DNA from: Roseitalea sp964606055
GTDB taxonomy: Bacteria; Pseudomonadota; Alphaproteobacteria; Rhizobiales; Rhizobiaceae
DNA length: 20,013 bases
Reading direction: 5' to 3'
Assembly: GCA_964606055.1 (NCBI GenBank)
Contig: CAZSFA010000042.1
Location: 1-20,013, forward strand
This document shows, piece by piece, positions 6,085 to 13,563 of the stretch. A program made the translations under genes and the position numbers. Below the pieces are notes generated by a model. That model was not told the origin of the DNA, did no database searches, and was given only the letters and a program-made list of their open reading frames with translations. Positions within the stretch are counted from its first letter, which is position 1; the number at the start of each line of letters is the position of its first letter.

Positions 6085-7506
6085 ATGCCAGACGGGGTCG
6101 TCACACGCTTTGCCCCCTCGCCGACGGGTTTTCTGCACATCGGCAGCGCGCGCACCGCGCTCTTCAACTGGCTCTATGCCCGCCATACGGGCGGAAAAAT
6201 GCTGTTGCGCATCGAGGACACCGACCGCGCACGCTCGACCGATGAAGCCGTTGCGGCCCTGACCGATGGCCTGGCATGGCTCGGGTTGCACTGGGACGGC
6301 GACGCAGTCTCCCAGTTTGCATGCGCTGACCGGCACCGTGAGATCGCGCACCAGCTTGTTCAGGCCGGCCATGCCTATCCGTGCTACGCCTCGCAGGACG
6401 AGTTGACGGCCATGCGCGAGGAGGCGCGTTCAAAGGGCCTGCCGCCGCGCTATGACGGCCGCTGGCGGGACCGCGATCCGTCCGAGGCGCCGGCCGGCCT
6501 CGATCCGGTCATCCGCATCAAGGCACCCGGCGAGGGCGCGACGGTCGTCCACGATGCCGTGCAGGGCGACGTCCGCTTTCCCAATGCCGATCTCGATGAT
6601 TTCGTGATCCTGCGTTCGGATGGAACACCCACCTACATGCTGGCCGTCGTCGTCGACGATCACGACATGGGCGTCACGCACGCGATCCGCGGCGACGACC
6701 ACCTGACCAATGCCGCCCGCCAGTCGATCATCTACCGACACATGGATTGGCCCGTGCCGGTGATGGCGCACATCCCGCTCATTCATGGCGCCGACGGCGC
6801 GAAACTGTCCAAGCGCCACGGCGCGCTCGGCGTCGAGGCCTATCGCGCGATGGGCTATGTGCCCGAGGCGCTGCGCAACTACCTGGCGCGGCTGGGCTGG
6901 AGCCATGGCGACGACGAGATCATGTCGACCGACCAGTTGATCGCGTGGTTCGACATTACCGGCATCAACAAGGGTGCGGCGCGTTTCGATTTTGCCAAGC
7001 TCGAAGCGATCAACGGGCACTACCTGCGCCATGGCGACGATGCGGCTCTGCTGGCACAGATCGAGGCGATCCTGCCCGAGATCGATGGCGGACCGGCGAT
7101 CGCCGCCCAACTCGATGAGGCCAAGCGCACCCAATGGCTGGCCGCCATGCCAGGACTCAAGGAGCGGGCCAAGACGCTGCTCCAGATCATTGAAGGCGCG
7201 GCATTCCTGTTCGACACGCGCCCGCTCGCGCCGGACGAAAAGGCCGCGGGCATCTTGACCGATGAAGCGCGCGCGCTCCTCACACGCGCTCAGGCCGCGC
7301 TGGCCGCGCTGGACCGATGGGACACCGAAACCCTTGACGGCGCCGTGCGCGGTTTTGCGGAGGCAGAGGGGCTCAAGCTGGGCAAGGTTGCCCAACCCCT
7401 GCGCGCCGCGCTCACGGGGCGCGCTGTTTCGCCGGGCGTGTTCGATGTTCTGGCCGTCTTGGGTCGGGAAGAATCGCTCGCACGCATCGGCGACGCGATG
7501 GCCTGA
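6085..7506 (+). CDS. gltX: Glutamate--tRNA ligase
   Basis: A class I aminoacyl-tRNA synthetase that charges tRNA-Glu with glutamate using ATP. The 473-residue protein has the HIGH-type motif as HIGS (18-21) after RFAPSPTGFL, and the KMSKS-type motif as KLSKR (240-244). IRGDDHLTNA and the C-terminal anticodon-binding helical domain are also present. It lacks the cysteine-rich zinc region found in E. coli GltX; only one Cys occurs there (Cys100). Many alphaproteobacteria carry two gltX genes and charge tRNA-Gln indirectly through GatCAB, so this copy may be either discriminating or relaxed; the sequence does not decide. The ATG has CGGAG about 7 nt upstream. It is divergent from comEC and followed 195 bp later by gltA. 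Confidence 0.96.
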   Translation: MPDGVVTRFAPSPTGFLHIGSARTALFNWLYARHTGGKMLLRIEDTDRARSTDEAVAALTDGLAWLGLHWDGDAVSQFACADRHREIAHQLVQAGHAYPCYASQDELTAMREEARSKGLPPRYDGRWRDRDPSEAPAGLDPVIRIKAPGEGATVVHDAVQGDVRFPNADLDDFVILRSDGTPTYMLAVVVDDHDMGVTHAIRGDDHLTNAARQSIIYRHMDWPVPVMAHIPLIHGADGAKLSKRHGALGVEAYRAMGYVPEALRNYLARLGWSHGDDEIMSTDQLIAWFDITGINKGAARFDFAKLEAINGHYLRHGDDAALLAQIEAILPEIDGGPAIAAQLDEAKRTQWLAAMPGLKERAKTLLQIIEGAAFLFDTRPLAPDEKAAGILTDEARALLTRAQAALAALDRWDTETLDGAVRGFAEAEGLKLGKVAQPLRAALTGRAVSPGVFDVLAVLGREESLARIGDAMA

Positions 7507-7542
7507 TCGGCCCGGCAATGCAAAAAATCGTGCAGATACGGC

Positions 7543-7571
7543 CTGACATTTTCTGCTGCAACGCACAAGAT
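7543..7571 (+). promoter_or_regulatory. Candidate sigma-70 promoter for gltA
   Basis: CTGACA (one mismatch to TTGACA), a 17-nt spacer and a weak -10 CAAGAT lie in the 195-bp gltX-gltA gap, about 130 bp before the gltA start. The -35 is good and the -10 is poor, so this is only a candidate. The rest of the gap shows no gene. Confidence 0.3.
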
Positions 7572-7701
7572 GGTCAATCGGCTAGCTTGGCACCGCACCA
7601 CCAAATGCTGTAGCAAGCGCGCAACCCGCAATCCGTCGGGCCTGGCGGCGACCGCCCATCCCACATGACGGCACCACTTCGGACCAGATGGAGGAATGGC
7701 C

Positions 7702-8991
7702 ATGGCTGACAACAGCGCAACCTTGACCGTGGAGGGCACCGAACAGGCGTTCGACGTGCATTCCGGCAGCGTTGGCCCCGATGTCATCGACATTTCAAAG
7801 CTATACGCGCAAACCGGCAAGTTCACCTACGATCCCGGCTTCACCTCGACGGCCAGTTGCCAGTCCGAGATCACCTTCATCGACGGTGATGCCGGCATGC
7901 TGCTGCATCGCGGCTATCCGATCGAGCAACTGGCCGAGAACGGCGACTTTCTGGAGACCTGCTACCTGCTGCTCTATGGCGATCTGCCGTCCAGGGCGCA
8001 GAAGGAGGATTTCGACTACCGTGTCACGCACCACACGATGGTGCATGAGCAGATGAACCGGTTCTTCACGGGGTTCCGGCGCGACGCGCATCCGATGGCC
8101 ATCATGTGCGGCGTCGCCGGCGCGTTGTCGGCCTTCTACCATGACTCGACCGACATTTCGGACGAGCATCAGCGCATGGTGGCCAGCCTGCGCATGATCG
8201 CAAAGATGCCGACGATCGCCGCCATGGCCTACAAATACTCGATCGGCCAGCCCTTCGTTTACCCCAAGAACGACCTCGACTATGCCTCGAATTTCCTGCG
8301 CATGTGTTTTGCGGTGCCGTGCGAGGAGTATCAGGTCAACCCGGTCCTGGCGCGCGCCATGGACAAGATCTTCATCCTGCATGCCGACCATGAACAGAAC
8401 GCATCGACATCGACGGTGCGGCTTGCCGGTTCGTCAGGCGCCAATCCATTTGCCTGCATCGCCGCTGGCATTGCCTGCCTGTGGGGCCCGGCGCATGGTG
8501 GCGCCAACGAGGCCGCGCTCAACATGCTCACCGAGATCGGCACCAAGGATCGCATTCCCGAGTTCATCGACCGCGCCAAGGACCGCGACGATCCGTTCCG
8601 CCTGATGGGCTTCGGTCACCGCGTGTACAAGAACTACGACCCGCGCGCCAAGATCATGCAGAAGACCACCCATGAAGTGCTCGGGGCCCTTGGCATCAAG
8701 GACGATCCGACGCTCGAGGTCGCAATGGAGCTCGAACAGATCGCGCTGACCGACAGCTACTTCGTCGAAAAGAAGCTCTATCCCAACATCGACTTCTATT
8801 CGGGCATCACGCTGCGCGCGCTCGGCTTTCCGACCAACATGTTCACGGTGCTGTTCGCGCTGGCCAGAACGGTCGGCTGGATCGCCCAGTGGAAAGAGAT
8901 GATCGAGGATCCAAGCCAGAAGATCGGCCGCCCGCGTCAGCTCTATACGGGCCAAACCCAGCGCGACTACGTGCAGATCGACGACCGCTAG
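7702..8991 (+). CDS. gltA: Type II citrate synthase
   Basis: Condenses acetyl-CoA with oxaloacetate to citrate, the entry step of the TCA cycle. The 429-residue protein aligns along its whole length with hexameric type II enzymes. The catalytic triad is visible: His265 in GPAHGGANEA, His306 in GFGHRVYK and Asp364 in NIDFYSG. The HADHEQNASTSTVR segment (227-240) is the oxaloacetate-side loop. Two in-frame ATGs are present two codons apart. The second is chosen because GGAGG lies 7 nt upstream of it but touches the first. The gene is convergent with lpxB, with a GC-rich stem-loop between their stop codons. Confidence 0.97.
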   Translation: MADNSATLTVEGTEQAFDVHSGSVGPDVIDISKLYAQTGKFTYDPGFTSTASCQSEITFIDGDAGMLLHRGYPIEQLAENGDFLETCYLLLYGDLPSRAQKEDFDYRVTHHTMVHEQMNRFFTGFRRDAHPMAIMCGVAGALSAFYHDSTDISDEHQRMVASLRMIAKMPTIAAMAYKYSIGQPFVYPKNDLDYASNFLRMCFAVPCEEYQVNPVLARAMDKIFILHADHEQNASTSTVRLAGSSGANPFACIAAGIACLWGPAHGGANEAALNMLTEIGTKDRIPEFIDRAKDRDDPFRLMGFGHRVYKNYDPRAKIMQKTTHEVLGALGIKDDPTLEVAMELEQIALTDSYFVEKKLYPNIDFYSGITLRALGFPTNMFTVLFALARTVGWIAQWKEMIEDPSQKIGRPRQLYTGQTQRDYVQIDDR

Positions 8992-9011
8992 GTCGCAACG
9001 AACGCCAACGC

Positions 9012-9040
9012 GGGGCGCGCGCGATACGGGCGCCCGCCCC
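9012..9040. terminator. GC-rich stem-loop between convergent gltA and lpxB
   Basis: A 29-nt imperfect inverted repeat fills most of the 49-bp gap between the stop codons. Six base pairs (GGGGCG/CGCCCC), one C-C mismatch and four more pairs enclose a 7-nt loop. It could end transcription from both sides. There is no T tract, so Rho-independent action is uncertain. Confidence 0.45.
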
Positions 9041-10219
9041 TCAGCCGCGCGCGGTCAGGACGTCGGCGACGATTCGTGCGGCATTGTCGCTGGGTGCGCC
9101 CTCGACCGCCATCTCGCGCCGCACCTGCGCATAACCGTCCATCATCATCGCCCGCGCACCGCGCTCGGGGTCGATCATGTCTTCGAGCTGGCGCGCGAGC
9201 GCGCCCGTAACCAGTTGCTCGTTGTAGTATTCGCGGATGATCGGCCGGTCGGCGATGATGTTCGGCAGGGCGGCCGACCAGGTGGTCAGGAGGTATGGCG
9301 CCACCATGCGGGCGATGGGATCGACGACATAACACGACATGGCGGGCACGCCCGCCAGCGCCAGTTCCAGCGTGATCGTGCCGGACGCGCAGATCGCGGC
9401 ATCGGCGCGGCGAAAAGCTGCGATCTGCTCGGCCCGCCCTGTGGTCACCCGCACCGGCATCGACCAGCCCAGGGCATGATCGCGAACCGTTCGTTCAAGA
9501 CGTGGCAGCGTCGGGATATCGACGCGCAGATCGGCGCCGCGCTCGGCCAACAGCGAGGCGCATTGTGCGAACCGGTCAAGCAGGGCCTTGACCTCCGAGC
9601 GGCGCGAGCCGGGCAGAACAAGGAGCCGCGTGCCGGTGAAACCCTCGTCCTCGACGCGCCCCGACTGGCGGGCCTGCCAGCAGGCCGTCAAATCGTCATC
9701 AGCCATCAGGCGGTGGCCGACATAGTGGGTTTTGGGGCCGCCGAGCGATGCCATCACCTCCGGCTCGAACGGCAGCACTGCCAGAACATGATCGACGAAC
9801 CGGGCCATCGCGGCGGCGCGGCCCGGCCGCCACGCCCAAACCGTCGGTGCGACATACTTGATCACGGGCAGGTCCGGCAGCGCCGCCTTGACGCGTCGCG
9901 CAACGCGCAACGAGAAGTCGGGGCTGTCGACAAGCACAAGGCAGTCGGGCCGTGCGGCGATCAGCGCGTCGGCGGTTTGCCCGATCCGCCTGATCAGGCG
10001 CGGCAGCCGCATGATCACCGCACCGATGCCGATCAGCGCGATCTCCTCGGGATCAAACAGGCTCTCAAGGCCCTTGTCGGCCAGCCGGGCACCGCCCAAT
10101 CCGGTCAGCCGCACGGGACCGTCGATCCGCCGTTCGAGTGCGTCGATCAGATCGGCCGCGAGCACCTGGCCGGACTGTTCGCCGGCAATGACGCCGATCA
10201 GTGGTCCTCGGTCAGCCAT
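9041..10219 (-). CDS. lpxB: Lipid-A-disaccharide synthase
   Basis: LpxB (glycosyltransferase family 19) joins lipid X and UDP-2,3-diacylglucosamine to give the tetraacyl disaccharide 1-phosphate of lipid A, at the cytoplasmic face of the inner membrane. The 392-residue protein has IGVIAGEQSGQ at 8-18, LVDSPDFSLR at 96-105, the KYVAPTVWAWRPGR segment, and LLVLPGSRRSEV, which holds the Arg matching the essential Arg201 of E. coli-type LpxB. Position 18 is Gln where the GExSGD motif normally has Asp. The start codon overlaps the end of lpxI by 8 bp, so translation is probably coupled. It is the last gene of the long minus-strand cluster. Confidence 0.95.
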   Translation of the reverse strand: MADRGPLIGVIAGEQSGQVLAADLIDALERRIDGPVRLTGLGGARLADKGLESLFDPEEIALIGIGAVIMRLPRLIRRIGQTADALIAARPDCLVLVDSPDFSLRVARRVKAALPDLPVIKYVAPTVWAWRPGRAAAMARFVDHVLAVLPFEPEVMASLGGPKTHYVGHRLMADDDLTACWQARQSGRVEDEGFTGTRLLVLPGSRRSEVKALLDRFAQCASLLAERGADLRVDIPTLPRLERTVRDHALGWSMPVRVTTGRAEQIAAFRRADAAICASGTITLELALAGVPAMSCYVVDPIARMVAPYLLTTWSAALPNIIADRPIIREYYNEQLVTGALARQLEDMIDPERGARAMMMDGYAQVRREMAVEGAPSDNAARIVADVLTARG

Positions 10220-11120
10220 CGCCGCGCGCCCCGGTCGTGCCCGGTTCGAGACCGAACAGGAAGACCCCGGCCGCATCGGCGGCGGCGATCGTCGCCTTCT
10301 GGTCGTGGATCAGCGTGTTTTCGGCATGCACGACGATGCCGCTCAATTCGGCCGCCTTTGCACGTTCGACAGTCCTGACGCCGATCGTCGGCAAATCGAC
10401 GCGCATGTCCTGGCCCGGCTTGCGCAGCTTGACGAGCACGCCGCCGGGTTTGCTGGTCAGCCGTCCGATGGCCCGCAAGTGGGCGATCCTGTCGATCATC
10501 GCATCGGTCCCTTCGGCACCTTCGAGCGCGACCACGCGCTGGCCGATGGCAACGACCGCCTGACCGGCGTCGAGACGGCCAAGGGACAATGCTGCTTCGA
10601 TCCCGGTTTCGACGGCGCGCCGGTGCGAGCCGGCAACCGGAACGGCACCGATCTGGCCCTGCGGCGCCAGAAGGTCGGGCACCAGTTCGTGGGCGCCGAC
10701 AACGTTGAAGCCTTCGTCCTGCAGGATGCTGATGACCATGCGCAAAATGGCGTCATCGCCGCGCAAACGGGCGCGCAGATAGCGCATGGCGAACCGAATC
10801 ATGGTCAGGTTCGGCCGGATCTGGCGAATCTCGGGCCGGCTTTGCACCGTGCCGAGCAACACAACGCGCCGGCATCCCGCGCGCCTCAACGCCGATGTGA
10901 TCGCCCCGATCTGCGCGGTGCCGTGGATCGCATGGGGATGGGCTGTCAGCGCCGGGTCCGCATCATCCTGGAGCAGCACCACGAATGGGGATTCGCCACG
11001 TTCGGCGAGTTGCCCGGCCAGGAACACCGGAACGGCCCCGCCGCCAGCGACGATGCCGACCGGGGCGCTGCGGTCCGATGCGCGGTCGTCAACGAGCACA
11101 TCGCCGCCGGTTTGCGCCAT
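10212..11120 (-). CDS. lpxI: UDP-2,3-diacylglucosamine pyrophosphatase LpxI
   Basis: LpxI (DUF1009 family) hydrolyses UDP-2,3-diacylglucosamine to lipid X and UMP. It does the job that LpxH does in E. coli, by a different mechanism. The 302-residue protein has an N-terminal domain starting VGIVAGGGAVPVFLAGQL and a C-terminal DUF1009 catalytic domain. There, EGTDAMIDR (203-211) holds Asp206, which likely corresponds to the Asp shown to be essential in Caulobacter LpxI. The gene starts 7 bp after lpxA and overlaps lpxB by 8 bp, making the standard alphaproteobacterial lpxA-lpxI-lpxB run. No strong ribosome site is seen, so translation may be coupled to lpxA. Confidence 0.93.
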   Translation of the reverse strand: MAQTGGDVLVDDRASDRSAPVGIVAGGGAVPVFLAGQLAERGESPFVVLLQDDADPALTAHPHAIHGTAQIGAITSALRRAGCRRVVLLGTVQSRPEIRQIRPNLTMIRFAMRYLRARLRGDDAILRMVISILQDEGFNVVGAHELVPDLLAPQGQIGAVPVAGSHRRAVETGIEAALSLGRLDAGQAVVAIGQRVVALEGAEGTDAMIDRIAHLRAIGRLTSKPGGVLVKLRKPGQDMRVDLPTIGVRTVERAKAAELSGIVVHAENTLIHDQKATIAAADAAGVFLFGLEPGTTGARGDG

Positions 11121-11127
11121 GATGGTC

Positions 11128-11964
11128 TCAGACGCCCTCGGCCTGCGCCTGGGATCCGCTCAGCGGTGTCGTCAGATTCCGCCGGCTGCCCTCAAGCACG
11201 AAGTCCAGCATCGCCATCACCGGGACGTTGTCCGCATAATCCCGGCGCAACGCTTCGGCATTGTCGCGCATGGACATGCCGTTGTCGGCAAACAGCGCCT
11301 CATAGGCCTTGCGTGCGCCGGCGATCGCGCCGCGATCGAAACCGGACCGCTTCATGCCGACAACGTTAAGGCCGGCCAGCCTGGCGCGGTTGCCGAGCAC
11401 CATGCCGAACGGGATGACATCATGGGCAACCCCGGCCAATCCGCCAATGAAGGCGTTGCGCCCGATGACGCAGAACTGGTGGATGCCGGCTCCGCCGCCG
11501 ACGATGACCCGTTCGCCGATCACCACATGCCCGCCGATCATGACGTTGTTGGCGAAGGTGACGTGATCGCCGATGATGCAATCATGCGCGACGTGCGAGT
11601 AGGCCAGGAACATGCAATGGTCGCCAACCCGCGTTTCGCCGGCCGCATTGCCCGTGCCGCGATGCATGGTCACGCCCTCGCGGATGGTCGCGTTGCGGCC
11701 AACGATCAGTCGCGTCCGTTCACCCTTGTACGCCCCGTTCTGCGGGTCTCCGCCGATGACAGCCTGGGGATGGATCGTCGCGCCCGCGCCGATCTCGGTG
11801 TCGCCGGTCACCGAGACATGGCTGATGAGCTGTGTTTCATCGCCCAGCACGACATCGGGGCCGACATGACAAAACGGCCCGATGCGCACATTGACGCCAA
11901 GCTGCGCGCCGGTTTCGACGAGCGCGGTCGGATGGATGAAGGTGGGCGAAGCATCCATCGTCAT
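11128..11964 (-). CDS. lpxA: UDP-N-acetylglucosamine acyltransferase LpxA
   Basis: LpxA transfers an R-3-hydroxyacyl chain from acyl carrier protein to the 3-OH of UDP-GlcNAc, the first step of lipid A synthesis. The 278-residue protein is a left-handed beta-helix of hexapeptide repeats (about 8-195) followed by a helical C-terminal domain. AYSHVAHDC at 121-129 carries the catalytic His127 (His125 in E. coli) and His124 (His122). GVTMHRGT (97-104) matches the substrate-binding strand. The first ATG overlaps the fabZ stop codon as ATGA, which favours it over the ATG two codons later and suggests translational coupling. Acyl-chain length preference cannot be read from this sequence by eye. Confidence 0.96.
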   Translation of the reverse strand: MTMDASPTFIHPTALVETGAQLGVNVRIGPFCHVGPDVVLGDETQLISHVSVTGDTEIGAGATIHPQAVIGGDPQNGAYKGERTRLIVGRNATIREGVTMHRGTGNAAGETRVGDHCMFLAYSHVAHDCIIGDHVTFANNVMIGGHVVIGERVIVGGGAGIHQFCVIGRNAFIGGLAGVAHDVIPFGMVLGNRARLAGLNVVGMKRSGFDRGAIAGARKAYEALFADNGMSMRDNAEALRRDYADNVPVMAMLDFVLEGSRRNLTTPLSGSQAQAEGV

Positions 11965-12449
11965 GCGCTCCTTGCGCCTTTGGCGTCGTCGGGCGACAGC
12001 ATGGCGGTCAGTTCGGCCTCGGCCGCAACTTCACCGGCAACCTTGGCTTCGCACTGGTAGCGGCAGATCGAGGCGCGCCGCTTGATCAGGTTGACGTGAT
12101 ACTCAAGCACGTCGCCTGGGACGACCGGCCGTCGGAACTTGGCCCTGTCGATGGTCATGAAGTATACGAGCGCCGGCCGGTCCATGCCCAGGCTGCGCAC
12201 GCCGATAGCGCCAGCGGTCTGCGCCAGTCCCTCGATGATCAGCACGCCGGGCATGATCGGATTGTCGGGAAAGTGCCCGGTGAAATGGGGCTCGTTGAAC
12301 GTCACGTTCTTGATGCCGACCGCGGACTGCAACCCGTCAATGTTGACGATGCGGTCGACCAACAGCATCGGATAACGATGCGGCAGCAGTTTGAGAATGT
12401 CCTGAAGATCGGCTGTGTCCAGCGCGTCATCGAGCGGCGTTTGCGTCAT
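11961..12449 (-). CDS. fabZ: 3-hydroxyacyl-[acyl-carrier-protein] dehydratase FabZ
   Basis: FabZ removes water from 3-hydroxyacyl-ACP in fatty-acid elongation. It competes with LpxA and LpxD for the hydroxyacyl-ACP pool, and this helps explain its place between them. The 162-residue hot-dog-fold protein shows ILKLLPHRYPMLLVDRI at 18-34 and the catalytic block HFTGHFPDNPIMPGVLIIEG at 55-74, with His59 and Glu73 as the active pair. GGAAGG lies about 5 nt before the ATG. It begins 11 bp after lpxD ends and overlaps the lpxA start by 4 bp. Confidence 0.96.
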   Translation of the reverse strand: MTQTPLDDALDTADLQDILKLLPHRYPMLLVDRIVNIDGLQSAVGIKNVTFNEPHFTGHFPDNPIMPGVLIIEGLAQTAGAIGVRSLGMDRPALVYFMTIDRAKFRRPVVPGDVLEYHVNLIKRRASICRYQCEAKVAGEVAAEAELTAMLSPDDAKGARSA

Positions 12450-12460
12450 ATGCCTTCCCG

Positions 12461-13540
12461 TCAGCCTTCGTGCGGCGACTTCTTAGGCGCATCGGCGAGG
12501 CGGCGCAACGCCACCATCTGCTTGGCTTGCTGGCGCGCCGGCGTCGCCGGCGTTCCCGCCCAAACCTGATCGTCGCCGATATCGCTGCTGACACCCGAAC
12601 GGGCCATGATCGTCACCCGGTCGCCGATCGTCAGATGGTCAGCGACGCCCACACCGCCGCCAAACCGGCAAAGACTGCCAATCGTCACGCTACCGGAAAT
12701 GCCGCAACTGCCAGCGATCACCGTGTTGGTACCGATCACCACATTGTGGGCGATCTGCACCAGGTTATCGATCTTGGTGCCCTGTCCGATCACCGTGTCG
12801 CCCAATGCCCCGCGATCGACGGTTGAGTTGGCGCCGATTTCAACATCGTCCTGCAGGATGACCCGACCCAGCTGTGGCATGCGGCGCAGCCCGTCCGCAC
12901 GCGGCACAAATCCAAAACCTTCCTGACCGATGCGCGCGCCAGCCAGAACGTGCACACGATCGCCGATCAGCGCATATTGCACGCTGACGCCGGGACCAAT
13001 GCGCGCGTTGCGGCCGATACGGCAGTTGCGCGCAATCGTCGTCCCGGCACCGATGACGCTGCCCGATCCGATCTCGACATTGTCGCCGATCACCGCACCG
13101 GGCTGAACGACGACGCCATCTTCAAGGCGGGCGCTGCCGGCAACCAAGGCGCCGCCAACGGTCCGCGCCGTGGACGGGTCGGACATTGCGATATCATCAC
13201 CCAGACTGCCGGGGAAAAGCGCCAGTGCAGCATCCTGGAAGACATGACGCGGATTGCTGGCCACTATGGCGGACGGGCCAACAGGCAATCCGGCGGCGAC
13301 GGTCGCCGTACAGATCACAGCCGCGCACACGGAAAGCGCGCCAGCGTTGGACGGAAGGCCGGCTTCGACAAAAACGAGACTTGCGGCGGCGGGTTGTTCC
13401 GCCGGAGCGAAACACGACACATGACGGCCCAGATCGAGGTCGGATGCCGCATCAATGCCGGCGGCACCGAAGACGCCGCCGATGGTCAGCGGCTCGACGG
13501 GAATGTGAAACAAGGGATCGGACGCCAAAAGGAGCCTCAT
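12461..13540 (-). CDS. lpxD: UDP-3-O-acylglucosamine N-acyltransferase LpxD
   Basis: LpxD adds the second hydroxyacyl chain, to the amino group of UDP-3-O-acylglucosamine, in lipid A synthesis. The 359-residue protein has an N-terminal nucleotide-binding domain (about 1-115) and a hexapeptide-repeat beta-helix (about 120-320). A helical tail follows. The catalytic base is His265 in KIDNLVQIAHNVVIG, and QEGFGFVP (206-213) is the conserved loop near the active site. The start ATG at 13540 gives MRLLLASDPLFH, which fits homologues, and has GAGGG about 6 nt upstream. An open frame extends further upstream but only inside bamA in another frame. The start codon and ribosome site lie in a perfect hairpin. 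Confidence 0.94.
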   Translation of the reverse strand: MRLLLASDPLFHIPVEPLTIGGVFGAAGIDAASDLDLGRHVSCFAPAEQPAAASLVFVEAGLPSNAGALSVCAAVICTATVAAGLPVGPSAIVASNPRHVFQDAALALFPGSLGDDIAMSDPSTARTVGGALVAGSARLEDGVVVQPGAVIGDNVEIGSGSVIGAGTTIARNCRIGRNARIGPGVSVQYALIGDRVHVLAGARIGQEGFGFVPRADGLRRMPQLGRVILQDDVEIGANSTVDRGALGDTVIGQGTKIDNLVQIAHNVVIGTNTVIAGSCGISGSVTIGSLCRFGGGVGVADHLTIGDRVTIMARSGVSSDIGDDQVWAGTPATPARQQAKQMVALRRLADAPKKSPHEG

Positions 13541-13560
13541 GCGCGCCCTCAGGCGCGCAT
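13539..13560 (-). promoter_or_regulatory. Hairpin covering the lpxD start codon
   Basis: On the minus strand the arms ATGCGCGCC and GGCGCGCAT form a perfect 9-bp inverted repeat with a 4-nt TGAG loop. The AT of the lpxD ATG lies at the end of the 3' arm, and the GAGG ribosome site spans the loop and the start of that arm. It fills almost the whole 23-bp bamA-lpxD gap. It could limit lpxD translation or protect or terminate the bamA end; no T tract follows. Confidence 0.6.
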
Positions 13561-13563
13561 TGA

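Noticed and set aside
7518..7613. 31-codon ORF in the gltX-gltA gap
   Set aside because: No convincing ribosome site and no coherent hydrophobic or structural pattern; it overlaps the candidate gltA promoter.
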